From Hofstenia miamia (taxonomy: Eukaryota; Xenacoelomorpha; Acoela): 64,000 bases of DNA. The stretch is from positions 1,478,686-1,542,685 of the forward strand of contig SCFE01000048.1 in NCBI GenBank assembly GCA_004352715.1, given 5' to 3'. The notes below the pieces were generated by a model that worked only from the letters and a program-made list of their open reading frames with translations, was not told the origin of the DNA and searched no databases. The position numbers and the translations under genes are program-made. Shown piece by piece: positions 1 to 11,337 of the stretch. Position 1 is the stretch's first letter; the number at the start of each line of letters is the position of its first letter.

Positions 1-46
1 TCATGACCTTCTCTAGGAGTATCCAGTTCAACCTTTGTTTCGGGAA

Positions 47-343
47 TCAAACAATTTCTGCAAAAAATAGCAGCCAGTACCTCACTAACTGAAATATATC
101 GTTGTTGGGGTCTCTTAAAAGAGGCAACGGCATTACATAGTGACAAATATTGGTTGGAATATCGAGTTTGATTTCAGAATTTGCAAACAGTAATTTTACA
201 TTTTCCATATATGTTGGCTCAGGGCTTTTAAAAACATTAATGACATGTGTCGGCTTATCAAAATTGTTAGAGTGCCTTTTAAGAAATCTGTTCATTTCAC
301 TGATTTTTTCAAAAACATATTGGTAATAGCATGTTCTAAACAA
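47..343 (-). pseudogene. Unidentified 98-codon ORF inside the diverged repeat
   Basis: This open segment has balanced, protein-like composition (for example KPTHVINVFKSPEPTYMENV at about residues 30-49), unlike the low-complexity random ORFs nearby. The homologous part of the 18.1-kb copy is interrupted by stops, which suggests decay of a once-coding repeat. No catalytic motif, transmembrane helix or known domain is visible. It could be part of a transposon protein or an exon, and its function is unknown. Confidence 0.25.
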
Positions 344-1057
344 GTAAAATAGAGTAATTTTGACATAAGGATTTAAAGTAATCGAACTGCCTTTTTATGT
401 ATATAAATTCATAACTTCGATTAGGATATATGGTTTGGGTATAGTTTGATATTTTGAGATGAATTCTTTCTCTATACATTTAAATAGCACTAAATGTAGT
501 TGTATTTTAGATCTTAATGTAAATAGATATCTTGTATTATAAAGTGAATCTTCACATGTAGCTAATATGTATCAATTCATTTCAACTCTATTCCATTTTA
601 TGATTTAGCTGCACCTTCTTATGTAAAAGCTGCACCACCGAAGTTTGAATTCTAGTTCAGCACTAACTAGAACCTTTAACAATGTATGGTGGAACTGAAT
701 GTTCAAGAAGATCTTTGGTGATATTATTCTCAAGTTCTTTATGGCTACCCAAATATGGTTTATTTTCACATAACTTGATAGACGCTGTGTCTACTTTGCT
801 TTTATTAAATTTTGCTACATTTTAACATGAGTATTTATTGGACTATTTTTTAATTCTTTTCTTTGCTGTGCCATAAGATCTTCAATAGTATTATTTGAGA
901 TTGTGTCATGTATTTAATCTATAATAGAAACCTTCATTGCAATTTTGCTGTTACACGGTTTGATTAATAGCAGCACTGTAACAATTTTTGAGAAATTGGA
1001 GGATATTTTTGAACCATATCGTAACACAGAAACTAATTCTATGAGGAATACGAAGGT

Positions 1058-1129
1058 NNNNNNNNNNNNNNNNNNNNNNNNNNNNNNNNNNNNNNNNNNN
1101 NNNNNNNNNNNNNNNNNNNNNNNNNNNNN
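1058..1129. other. 72-base N run, probably a spurious gap
   Basis: The N run is flanked by two identical 30-base sequences (1028-1057 and 1130-1159, both starting agaaactaattctatgagg). The sister copy near 19100 has this segment once and continuous. The simplest reading is two contigs that overlap by 30 bases and were scaffolded, so the true sequence probably has a single copy and no gap. Confidence 0.7.
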
Positions 1130-1640
1130 AGAAACTAATTCTATGAGGAATACGAAGGTGTTTAAAAAACAATGATCAAGTTAGATGAATGTATTAGTAA
1201 TCCAAATTATTTGTATAAAATCCCCCAGATTGAATTAGTTATAAAGGAAATTCATTAGCTTAACTATTTCCAAGCTTTTAGCTATCTAAAGCAACATTAT
1301 ATTGTAGATTTTAAAAATTAATTTTGCTGAGAATTATTCTGGTAATTTGATCAATCTATGTCTTTCTTAGAAGTATAGCAATACATATATTTCTACCATT
1401 AAGAGTATCCGTTCATTAAATGGAATACTTTTAGTGAATGGTTTCCTGAAGCTGAGTAAGTGGCGAGAAAGAATAATGTCCTATATTTTGCAGAACACAA
1501 GTTGCTATGCTAGGTCAACCTCATTCTCCACAACGTGCTACCACGAGTTCTGCAACTCCCTCTCACACACCTCTTCTAAGAAACAACAATTCCCTTAAGC
1601 AATTAAATACATTTCATAAATCGTGTAAATTCTCTTTACA

Positions 1641-2630
1641 ATAGTTTACTATAAAATTTACCTTTACATGTGTATCTTTCAAATTTCCAAATATGAGAAT
1701 ATGAGATACTGCTGTTTATCGCATTGAGAAGTTGTATAAAAGTTCATTGAAAGAAGCATCAGATGCTAAGAATTGCAATGAAATTCTGAATCTTTAGCAG
1801 AGCAAAATGCGGTCTCTCATATTTGCATATGCATTGGGAAACAACATCCATAGCAAGAACCCTTTAGCAATTCATCCCCCTCCCCAATGTCTGAAAATAT
1901 CTTTTGGCATTTTCTTTTATACGGATCGATTTAACCATTGAACATAAAATCTAGAATTCATTTTAAATATCAAGATTATTATACCTTAATATAAACTAAT
2001 GTGGATCATTCCTAAAAATGATTCTTTAGAAAACTTGTTTGTGAAGATAAATTATGATACTTTTTTTGGTTTACTGCATTTTCAATTGAATTTAAACAAA
2101 TATATAGTTATTAGTCATTTTTTCTTTAAGATTAATATTGCTAAACTTCTGATTAAATATTAACATTTGTAAATGTAGGCTCTTCTGTCATTTTCAAAAC
2201 AGGTACAAACGCTTTGCTTTCCATCAAATTTGGCAGAAATGTAGATGCCCTTACTATATGGAGTTCAATTACTTATGAACATTTTGAGATGCTAACAATT
2301 ATACTAGCATTTTTCAGTTTTTCCTATCATATTTCAAATACCTTATGTTTACCACATGTTTTAATCAAATGGGACACACTTGAAATATTTCCATAAAATG
2401 ACAATATTGTGGATACGAGTTCTTCTTTCAATTTTCGATTTCTTTGTGAAGTTGAAATACTGAAAAATATAAAACAAATAAGCAACTATAAATCGAAAGG
2501 CCCGTGCAATATTCCCAATTTTATACTGAAAATCGCATTTTCTAATACGATTTCTCACTTAACATACATGTATATTTTAAATCTATGAATCAGATATTCC
2601 TTTATTTCCATGAATACTTAAATATGCCAT
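1641..2630. other. AT-rich non-coding sequence
   Basis: No gene or repeat structure was recognised. Short ORFs at 2214-2396 (+) and 2361-2558 (-) lack any protein-like motif and overlap on opposite strands. Confidence 0.5.
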
Positions 2631-2639
2631 CGTTACTCC

Positions 2640-3905
2640 TGTGTTAAATAATAAGGATAGTAAAAATCCTTCCACTTATAGACCTATTTCTGTAACACAT
2701 ATGCTTTCTAAAATATTTGAGAAATTTTGTATTCCCAAATATTGAATTACTTGCCATGAAAACAATTCGTTTGTCTCACATAAATTTGGTTTTCGAAAAT
2801 CTATCTCAGCAATGGATGCGTTATTATATGGAATAGAGGACTGGAGGAAGAGTTTAAGTAGCTCTAAATATATAGCAGCTTTTGAAAGCATGTCACACCA
2901 TATCATTTTGAAGAAATTAGCAAAATACGGTTTTAGTACTGATGCCGTGATTGCGGGCATTCTAAATGAATAGTACCAATCTGCGAAAATTGGTGTTCAT
3001 CAATCCGACTTGTTTATGCATAAATCCTAATAACATGCTTACTTGCACTAAATTGCTCTCCCATGACTTCAATATCATTAAAACCTGGTTTGACAGAAAT
3101 GAACTGCATTTGAATATCAACAAAACACAGTTTGTTATTTTGCACGCATCTTAAAGTTATATTGGCAACCAATCCTCGATTAAGTCTAACAATGTCTCTT
3201 TCGTATTCAAATAAAGCTGGCTACCTTGGTGTCAAATTCAATGATAACTTGAATTTCACAGATTTTCTCAATGAGAAAATACGCAAACTTGGTAGGTTCA
3301 ACTTTCGAATTCCTCTAATAAGCACTCTACTTCCAAAGAATTTCTTGATTAAATACACTCGAGCACATTTATGTGGCATAATTAGTTATGCATATGAACT
3401 AAATGTTGGCAAATATGTTGTCAAATGGCGAAAAATTGAATGTATGTAAAATTGGGCAATTGGTAAAATTGCGAATGCTCTCAGGTTTTCACATGTCTCG
3501 CAATTCTACAGTAAATTTCAAATCATGAAACCAATCAAATATCTGCCATATATTTCCTTGCTGTACTTCCTCAACATTCTTTTAGGTAATATATTCTTTG
3601 CTAATGAAATCAATTATCATTTCAAATTTAATAACTGCATTAAAAAGTTCACTAAAGTCAAAATTATAAAAAATAGCTATGGTGCAAATTCTTTTTTTGT
3701 GGAAGTTGCTGGGATTTTCAATGAAATACCATTAAATTTACGATCTTTTGACGTTTCCAAGAAAGCACTACGTGCTTATTTTATACAAAATCAACGAGTA
3801 ATGAAGCAGTACTCTAGATTTAAAGTACCGTAGCTGACAAAATTAAAATGGTGCTCACGATATTTGTACTATTTTTGTAGTTTATAGATTATGATGAATA
3901 AATCA
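2640..3905 (+). mobile_element. Non-LTR retrotransposon remnant A (RT, internally deleted)
   Basis: Plus-strand reading recovers the order of a jockey/CR1-type reverse transcriptase. There is an NPSTYRPIS...SKIFEK block at about 2660-2725 and an FGFRKSISAMDAL block near 2785-2820. The palm block that should carry an active-site Asp follows at 2870-2900, with the Asp and its neighbours altered. After a jump come the connection residues ending WFDRNELHLNINKT (3085-3130), then YLGVKFNDNLNF (3215-3255). The conserved C-terminal block follows, with AGIFNEIPLNLRSF at 3710-3750, ending near 3833. Several stops and frame changes occur. The part that should hold GVPQGS and FADD (about 70 residues) is missing between about 2960 and 3020, so the enzyme is dead. 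An 'aataaa' at 3897 may be its polyadenylation signal. The endonuclease half is absent (5' truncation). Confidence 0.8.
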
Positions 3906-4152
3906 TTTTAAAAGATAGTAAAGGGGCTACATTTCGTATTAGAACACTGTAAAACGCTAATAGAATGTAAATTTAAGGTGACATGTACAGCATAGACAAA
4001 TAACAAATTTAGTACAGGTCGGGCGTATTACTGTAACCTTTGAAAAATTTGTCCCAGAAAAAGTTATTCAGAGCCCACTAGATCATTGTCATGTAGACAA
4101 TACGGCTAATGTAAAACAAAAATTTTACAACTTTAGTATTTCGTTCGGATCT

Positions 4153-4256
4153 AAAGGGCAAGATATAACCTGAACATAGACCAGGATCGACGGGGCATGA
4201 TATAAAGGGAAAGATATAACCTGAACATAGACCAGGATCGACGGGGCATGTAAAGG
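4153..4256. repeat. Two-copy tandem duplication, about 51-bp unit
   Basis: The unit beginning aaaggg and containing aagatataacctgaacatag and accaggatcgacggggcatg occurs at 4153-4203 and again from 4204, almost identical, followed by the start of a third unit (aaaggg at 4252). The minus-strand ORF across it repeats MPRRSWSMFRLYL, which is a by-product of the duplication and not evidence for a gene. Confidence 0.85.
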
Positions 4257-4379
4257 GATATAAAATCAGTTATCGAAATGTCAGCATTCCCAATTAAAAG
4301 CTTTTTAAAATATTTAAGTTCAATTAGTTGAAGACGATATGATATAGGCACATCCCTTAAAGCTTATGACCTGCAATAG

Positions 4380-6150
4380 TGTTTCTGAAAAGTTATTTTG
4401 GAATTGCTAAATCCTATTCAGCATAGTCAAACTAGGGGTGCCAGACAATTGATGAATGCAAGAATTATAATAGAATCATGCGTTTGACATAGTTGTAATT
4501 TAGCATTCCAATGGGTCACAAACTGAATAGTAAGTCTGATAGAGAAAAGGCATGAGGTGCATGTTTTTTATTTGTGCAGAATATGAGTGTCTCATTTTAA
4601 ATTGAATGCTAATAAAAAACCAAAATCACTAACTACAAGCAGAAAATTCACAATAATGGACATCGGAAAATTTCATCTACTAGCCTATTATTAATGCAAA
4701 TGAATTAAAATTTTTCAAGGTTGAAACGCATGAAAATTTTTTGTGGACCAATATTCAAGATAATTTTAGTCAGGTATAAGGTCTGATTTAGTTGAGTCAA
4801 ACAGTTTGAGAGTATCACCGAACAGAAATGGAGAGGTAGTTTCGCAGACATCAGGTAAAGCATTGATGTGGATGATTAATAACAACGGACTGAGAACCGA
4901 TCCTTGTGGGACGCCACTGGTTACTCTAAGTAGTATTGAATTAGTCCCAATTAAAACGACACACTGATGACGATTTGACAAATAGCAGGTAAACAATTTC
5001 AAAAGTTGACTACCAATTCCAAGCATATGCAATATAATTAACAGTAAATTATGTGAAATGAATTTAAAGGCTTTTGAATAGTCCATGTAAAATACATGGG
5101 CAGCTTGACCCAAGTCAAATTGGGCTTTGTAACTGATCAAGAAAAACAAGTAGTTATAGAATTGAACCCCGACGATTCACAAATCCATATTGGCATTTTG
5201 ATAATGATTTCCAAAAAATAGGATATAAGAACATATGTACAATGTGTTCAAATGCCAATGATAACTTAGAAAAAATACTATATCTTTCAACGTCGAACTT
5301 TTCCCCATGTTTAAATATTGGAACTATGTTCGAGACTTTCCATGCATCTGGGAAAGTACCATGGATCAAACAGAGCCAAAATAGTTGAAAATCGTGTGCT
5401 GCCAGCTGAGTAGTAAAGTTTTTAAGAATATTCCAGGTAAGTTATCAGATTCATAGCCCGGCGAGTAACAAGGTGATTACGGCATTTATTGAAACTATAA
5501 TGTAGTTGTAAATGTGCGGTTCATACGAAACACTTATCCCTTCTGCAGGAGTGAAAACTGAGATAAAATAACTGTTAAATACATTTGCTATATCAAAATC
5601 ACAATGTGCAAGCTTATCCTTCCATCTCAAGGCGCGCTGGAAGTTTCCTGTATTTAGAGATTTCAATTGCTTATAACATGCGGTCAGGCTAGATTTGTAA
5701 GGAAAACTGTTCAATATAGACAAAGCGGTCGAGTTCAATTGAGCCTTAAAGGGCATTTCAATGATCTTGAGCAAGGTCTGTTAAAATCACCCTTGCTTCA
5801 TAGGATTTTTCGTTTATAGAATGATAACAATTGCATAGATGGACAGTGTACGATGAGTAATAAAAAGGAATATTTTTGTGCAAGTTTCGCTCTTGAGGTA
5901 CATTAATACGAATAATTTCAAACAGCTTTTGATACCACGTTTCTGAATAGAATTTATTACAATGTATATACTGTCCATTTTTGCGCACACCTATATTCCA
6001 GCAGTAATGAAATACAGTCAGCAAATGCTGAATCAAGCAAAATCTGCAAATAACGCACATAAGGAATTAAATCAATTCTGTGGCAGTAAATTAAGATATA
6101 GAAAATCAGCTTGGGGGTATTTAATAAGGAACGTTAATTGTAACTAACTA
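4380..6150 (-). mobile_element. Non-LTR retrotransposon remnant B (RT)
   Basis: Read on the minus strand this is a decayed non-LTR pol. A linker rich in NVFNSYFISVF lies at 5560-5590, and an FPDAWKVSNIVPIFKHG block at 5290-5360. The palm block is HVFYMDYSKAFKFISH (about 5055-5100), followed by GVPQGSVLSP (about 4885-4915). The catalytic F-A-D-D box is replaced by FGDT (about 4815), so the second Asp is lost. Further down, with stops, 4740-4650 still reads like the IFMRFNLEKF...RLVDEI connection region. Frames shift at about 5150 and 5440. The copy lies on the opposite strand to remnant A and the two converge. It is non-functional, and the endonuclease domain is not seen. Confidence 0.8.
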
Positions 6151-7781
6151 GGTTCAAAAATTGGTTTCATACATGGAATTTCTTGTGGTCTCTCTCCTTT
6201 CAAATAGAACAACGTTTATTAGTTAAGCTTTTTGTAAATATTCACTTCATGAGGTTAATTAGGTATCCTTTCCTCTTACTTTTGCAAAACAAACTAAAGT
6301 AGACACTGGCATTACATCTGAGTGCTTTGACAAATGAATTTGGACAATTTGTTGTGCTGAGCTTTATTGGTACTGATATTTAAACTGTTTAATAACAATT
6401 TAATTGAATTCAATTTTATAGTTCACGCTGCAAAACTTTGGATAAGTTGCTTGCTGTTTGCTGTTTTATGTAGTAATAGAGAAAATGCATTGTTTCGTTT
6501 TATTTTTTTCAAATTGTCTTGCTTGATCCTTTTCTATATATGTGCCTTTTATTAAAAGTTCTAATAAAATGCACTGAACAATCTTGATAAATAGATGCCG
6601 TAGCAAGCCAGTAACATACCATATAAAAGTCTTGGCCCACAAAGGAATTCGAATAAAACATGAATTTTCAACATTTTACTATTAGTGCTACAATGTCATG
6701 TATAACGTCACTGTATCTTTGGATAATTATATTTGTCTGCAGTTTGTATTCAAATAAATTAGAAGTAATTTCAAAAACTATAATGCGCATGGATATAATT
6801 TGAGCTTAGCAACCCCTATCTATTTAAGATTGTTTTCCCTAAATTATTTTCCTACATTTCCATAGCTTCAATGAATCCGGAGCAGATAACCATTGTTTTT
6901 ATAGTTTACTTTAAACAAATCCGAGTTTCAATTTCCTATGTATAAATAAAAGACACAATTTTCTACATTTATAGGACTTCTACTTCGTAAAATATTTATG
7001 CTTGTATTGTGTGGTACCTTTTGGCAGGAGCCATTTGTTACACTTTAGGACTATTGTTATCATGGCTATTGATAATATCTTGTATTAATTTGTGAGTAGT
7101 ACATAACTATATGGCATTCATTGAAGATGTACACTATGATTATAAATGAATAATTTTCTTTAAAAAATGATTATTATAATTGTATTTTCCTAACTTTATG
7201 AATTCAAAATTGAAATAGCGCTGAGTACCGTTCACATGTTTTTATTACTTTTGATATCATCAGCTGGTAGTTCTTATAAGCCTTATGTTCTGGTTTTTGT
7301 AGAGTTCCATAAATTAATTGGAGGACTATTAATTGAAATAATATTGTTCATTATAGAAAAACCTCTCTCACAATGAGCATTAATGTTAGAAATAATTATT
7401 CAGTAAATTGATAAAGTGTCACTCTTTCAAAGTAGATGGCATTACTCGGGAATTCTCAACAAGCTATCTATATACGGAAATGAATGTGAACGTGAATCTC
7501 TAGCAGTTTGATAAGATCAGGAAACTATAAGCATTGTCTGTTCACATAAGCCAAAAAATATGTGGTTCTTAACCAATGATCAACTTCAAGTCTTGTATTA
7601 GAAGAACTTTGTAACAGAAATGTTTAAATATTGTTTCTATTTGCTTTTTCATTTTTGAGACAATTTCTTATTAGTACAACATTAGGTTTATTTAATGACA
7701 GTCCTATTTTTGCATAAATCCATTCTTTTGCTTAAACCCAAGCTTACCACTTAAGAATATGATTCATCTATATTTTGAAGT
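6151..7781. other. AT-rich non-coding sequence
   Basis: I see no gene, inverted repeat or tandem array here. The 62-codon ORF at 6367-6555 (+) is hydrophobic low-complexity sequence with no recognisable domain. Confidence 0.5.
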
Positions 7782-7866
7782 AAGTAAGTCAAGCTGCTGT
7801 ACAGAATGATTAGGAGTTTGTTTGCAATATCAAAATTTCCAATAAATGTATATTAATAATGTGTGC
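7782..7866 (+). repeat. 85-bp direct repeat, copy 1
   Basis: This 85-base segment starts aagtaagtcaagctgctgt and ends aatgtgtgc, and matches 8259-8343 at 82 of 85 positions at an offset of exactly 477. The flanks differ abruptly on both sides. Confidence 0.9.
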
Positions 7867-8238
7867 CCTAGTTGAAAAATCTTGAAAAACTTTGCAGAAA
7901 CTTCAATGTACATTAAAATCTTTAAAAAAAAGTATTTTTTTACTTCAAGATCTTTAAGGATATGCACTTCTTGTATAAAATTAAAGAAATTACATATCTT
8001 TGAAGAGTATAAATTTTTATCTTAAAAGATCTTAAAAGAAATAAATTTCCTGTTAAAAATCAAAGAAATTGCAGATCATTATTTTATGTTGAACGGTTAT
8101 AAGGGTTAACTTAGCAACATAGAATTTCTTTATCATATCATAAGACTTTAGAAACACCACACATTTAGCAAATATTTCAAACATAATTATTTGGTTAAGT
8201 TTTGCAAGTATAAAATCAAAAATTCCTTTTAGCATCAT

Positions 8239-8258
8239 TTAACACTAGAAGGACCAAA
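8239..8258 (+). mobile_element. piggyBac-like terminus (one end)
   Basis: The sequence TTAACACTAGAAGGACC matches the TTAA target plus CACTAGAA start of the MITE at 54024. TTAA target duplication is characteristic of piggyBac elements. I found no matching opposite end nearby, so this is a solitary end. Confidence 0.35.
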
Positions 8259-8343
8259 AAGTAAGTCAAGCTGCTGTACAGAATGTTTAGGAGTTTGTTT
8301 GCAATACCAAAATTTCCAATAAATGTATATTAACAATGTGTGC
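8259..8343 (+). repeat. 85-bp direct repeat, copy 2
   Basis: This is the partner of 7782-7866 with three substitutions and no indels. It begins 17 bases inside a piggyBac-like terminus (TTAA plus CACTAGAAGG at 8239-8252), so the repeat may be an internal part of a mobile element. Confidence 0.9.
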
Positions 8344-8608
8344 GAATTACTAGAGAGTTGTCGTCAATTAACAACAACATTCGTAAAAATGATAAGCGAG
8401 TGTTAGAAACAGTTGAATTAATAATAAAGTTTATTAAGACGAATGCACTTAAGGAGTGTTCACTAAAAATCAGTAATATGTATTCTTTATTAATTTAATC
8501 CAATTAAAAATCACAAACCTACAAAAAACATACAAACCTACAAAGAAATATTCATAATCTATATTTAAACTGATTTGGTACAAGAAATTTTCAATTACGT
8601 TCTACATG

Positions 8609-8893
8609 TAATCTCTAAATGAAGAAGAGCGTCGAAAGATGATTGTACAAAATAAACAAAACAATTATTCTGTGGCGAAAATGATGAAAAGTTTTAATAT
8701 TGGCCAGAACACAGTCTATGCAGTCTTGCGTCGTTACGAAGAAAATTGTGACACTGCGAGAGTCCCAGGTTCAGGTCGTCTACCAAAGTTGATGACACAA
8801 GCAAAACGCAAGAAAATGATTAATGATGCTTTGCAATCAACCTCAATTTCTCAGAGGGAGCTTTCTAAAGAATATGGCATTAGCACATCATTT
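8609..8893 (+). mobile_element. Tc1-like transposase fragment (DNA-binding domain only)
   Basis: The reading frame from 8611 (LNEEERRKMI...) to about 8893 encodes the paired helix-turn-helix region of a Tc1/mariner transposase. SVAKMMKSFNIGQNTVYAVL is the first helix-turn-helix, the basic GRP-like linker is GSGRLPKL, and the second helix-turn-helix is ISQRELSKEYGIS. A stop codon lies just before SLNEEE and the usual start is not evident. Similarity ends near 8893, so the whole catalytic DDE/DDD domain is missing. Such proteins bind the terminal inverted repeats of their own element, but this copy cannot transpose. No terminal inverted repeats were found with confidence. Confidence 0.75.
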
Positions 8894-8939
8894 TCCGCAT
8901 TTTATATTGCTATTTTTAAGGAATTTTTATCTCAATAAG

Positions 8940-9690
8940 CGCGAAATTATAATCAGTATTTTAAAATGAATCGAATCTAGTATATTGCAGATAAGATTAA
9001 TTGATGGGGTTTCTAGTATTCTTTATTCAATTGTAAATTTTTACAAACAGGTAAAGCAACATTATTATAACAAAAACATTACCACAATTTTCCGAAATTA
9101 ACGCTTTTTGGCTATCATTGCATAAGCATAATAAAAACAGTTTATACTTTTTGATTATCGTACACTTAGAAGTAAATGCGATAAAAATTTCCAGATTTTT
9201 GTGATCCGGTTTTGGATTGTTCAAAGTTAGATCCTATTACTTTTGTGTGACAAAATATATATCAAAATTTTAGATCCCTTCACAATTCCCAGATAATGAT
9301 AGAGAATTTTAGTAATTTTAACGCCTCAGCTGTTACTGGATCTAAGCTTGAACGATGGTATGTAACTAGCAGAAAAGAAGCCTATCTCTGATTGACCACC
9401 ACACGTTTGAGCGAAATTAATTTGAAGTGCAAGAAGCATACATAATTTATTTTTTATTAATTTTCCAGAAAGCCGATAGGATGTCATTAGTAACGGAAAT
9501 ATCAGAATCCTTGTAGCATGAGAACTCACTTAGTACATCACAATTAATGATACTATGTGAGGGTTGACATATTCTAGAATTTATCTTGGAATAATTATCC
9601 AGAATAATAACAAATTCATGTGATGCATAAACCCACTAAAAAACTAAAATGTCTGAATAATATCATTTCGGCTCGTATATAACCTTAGTA
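8940..9690. other. AT-rich non-coding sequence
   Basis: No gene is supported. The short minus-strand ORFs at 9027-9224 and 9326-9529 show no recognisable domain. Confidence 0.5.
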
Positions 9691-9822
9691 ACTCGACGTG
9701 ATCAGAACTTTTCCCTGAACCGAACTCCAGGCTGGCATCCACCCGATTATAACTCTGATGTAAACATTTTCCTTAAGTTTAGCAAACACAAAATACAATA
9801 CAAAGAAGATCAGTTCAATATA

Positions 9823-10193
9823 TCGGGTTTATCGTAGATGAAAAGGGCTTTCATCTAGATGCTGCAAAAACATTAGCAATCAATCATTATAAAGAGTCAA
9901 AAGACAAATAGGAATTACAATGTTTCCTGGGAATGGCGAATTTCTTGCGACCATTTATACCAGATGTGTCAAGACTCACAGCCCCACTACGTAATCTGAT
10001 GAAATCCAAAACTACTTGGATGTGGGAAAAGAAACATGAAAAATCATTCAATGAAATTAATAGAACGTTAACATCAGCTTCAACATTGCGACATTTCAAC
10101 TGCAAATCTATGTCCACAATTGAAGTCGATTCATCAAGTTACTCACTAGGAGCGGTACTGTTAAAAGAACAACAGCCGCAGGTTGTGCTTTAA
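9823..10193 (+). pseudogene. gypsy RT C-terminal part and start of RNase H
   Basis: The segment begins with the FIVDEKGFHLD block that closes the RT palm (9828-9860), then a stop near 9910. The typical thumb follows, with FLGMANFLRPFIPDVSRLTA at 9922-9981, APLRNLMK, and an RNase H opening where EVDSSSYSLGAVL (about 10123-10160) stands for the usual DAS...GAVL block. The first catalytic Asp is retained in EVDSS. The YxDD box lies upstream and is not visible in this copy. Confidence 0.75.
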
Positions 10194-10486
10194 CACCAAC
10201 AGAACAGAATTATTTGCAAATTGAAAAGGAGTTGCTGGCAATTGTTTTTGGCTGCTATAAGTATATTCCAGGAAACGTGATAGCTGTTGCAGATGCGCTT
10301 TCTCGAACTTATTACAACAAAGATTCTGAAAACAATGATCTCGAGTTAGAAATCGCACTAGACATTCACCAGATTGTCAAAAACAACCCATTTGCAGTAG
10401 ATGACGCAACACATGTAAGCATAAAGACAGCGACAGCAAATGATTTGGATTTACAGCTTTTTGCTTCTTACATTGATAATGGATAG
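10194..10486 (+). pseudogene. gypsy RNase H end with internal deletion
   Basis: A TEQNYLQIEKELLAIVFGC block (about 10199-10255) retains the conserved Glu context of RNase H. It then jumps directly to IPGNVIAVADALSR (about 10265-10306), where VADALSR is the usual end of RNase H. Roughly 60-70 residues that normally separate these blocks, including the TDH motif, are missing, so this is an in-frame deletion. The tether region follows to about 10486. Confidence 0.75.
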
Positions 10487-10634
10487 GCCAGAAAAACAAC
10501 CTCATGATAGCAAAGATTTAAGTACATTTTGGAAGTTGAGATATGAGATGTTGTTTGCAAATGGATTAATTTTGAGACGAAATAGAATCATTGTTCCAAA
10601 AACAATGAGGAAACCAATAATGCATAATGTGTAG

Positions 10635-11168
10635 ATGCATTCTTCCTATGAAGGAATCGAAAGAAATGTCTCTTTTGCACAAGATGGATTGTTTTGGCCT
10701 GGAATGAGAATATACATCCAACAGCATATAAAATCTTGCAACTTATGCACCACCGAAGTAAATAAACAATGCAAACAACCTATGATAGCACATAGCCGAC
10801 CCAATCTACCATGTTGTGAAATTGTATTTGACATCACAGAACATCAAGGAAAGTCGTACTTAGTTATTATCAATTGCTACTCACACTTCATTATATGGGA
10901 AAATTTGAAAAACAAGTTTGCAACCAACGTCATTGCCACACTAAAACGAGTATGCTCAACTCTGGGAATCCTCTATGAAAGTAATTGCACACAACAATCC
11001 ATCCACGACTCATCAAATGAAGCAGTTCACGGAGGAATATCTATTCAAGCTTACCATGAGCAGCCCATACTATCCTCATTCCAAATTCCAATTGTTTGGC
11101 AGAGAAGGCAGTCCATACAATTAAGAAAATATTCAGACGTTAGTAAGATCCACAATGTGGACTATTAA
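10635..11168 (+). pseudogene. gypsy integrase: zinc finger and core, frameshifted
   Basis: The segment MHSSYEGIERN...FWPGMR...HIKSCNLC is an H2C2 zinc-binding domain. The second His is replaced by Tyr (HSSY where HxxH is expected), while the CxxC pair is kept. The integrase core follows from about 10825 (FDITEHQGKSYLVIINCYSH). The first Asp is present in FDI, the D-x-Y position is Asn, and the segment for the second catalytic Asp is scrambled. Near 11025 the frame shifts: the SSPYYPHS motif is read in another frame, so the end of this ORF is nonsense. Integrase inserts the cDNA, and this copy is inactive. Confidence 0.75.
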
Positions 11169-11337
11169 TAAGTAATTCGAGTCCGTTAGCTGCAATTGGA
11201 GCAACTTCAGCTAAGCTTTTACATAGCCACAGACTTAGCACAAAAATACCAGCACATTCCACCATGATGTAAAAAGAAAAAACAAACTGTATCAGCTTAA
11301 GCAGAAAAAATATTTCAATAGAGGGACAAGAAACCTG

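Larger units (their letters stand above)
1..1640. repeat. Diverged repeat copy 1 (sister at 18.12-19.65 kb)
   Basis: This stretch aligns collinearly with about 18120-19650. Shared words run in the same order: 'tgcaaaaaatagcag' (60 and 18150), 'gtatagtttgatattt' against 'gtataatttgatattt', 'aactgaatgttcaa', 'caagttcttt', 'catatcgtaa', and 'attaattttgct..gaattattctggt' (1319 and 19303). The copy begins before the window. The minus strand at 47-343 keeps a 98-codon open segment, and other short coding-like segments occur at 600-960 on the minus strand, interrupted by stops and frame changes. I do not recognise the protein. It may be a decayed transposon or an old segmental duplication. Confidence 0.6.

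Noticed and set aside
945-1175. ORFs spanning the first N run on both strands
   Set aside because: They exist only because Ns translate as X. The flanks are duplicated contig ends and the frames have no protein features.
9887-10117. 76-codon minus-strand ORF
   Set aside because: Shadow of the gypsy RT/RNase H frame on the plus strand.
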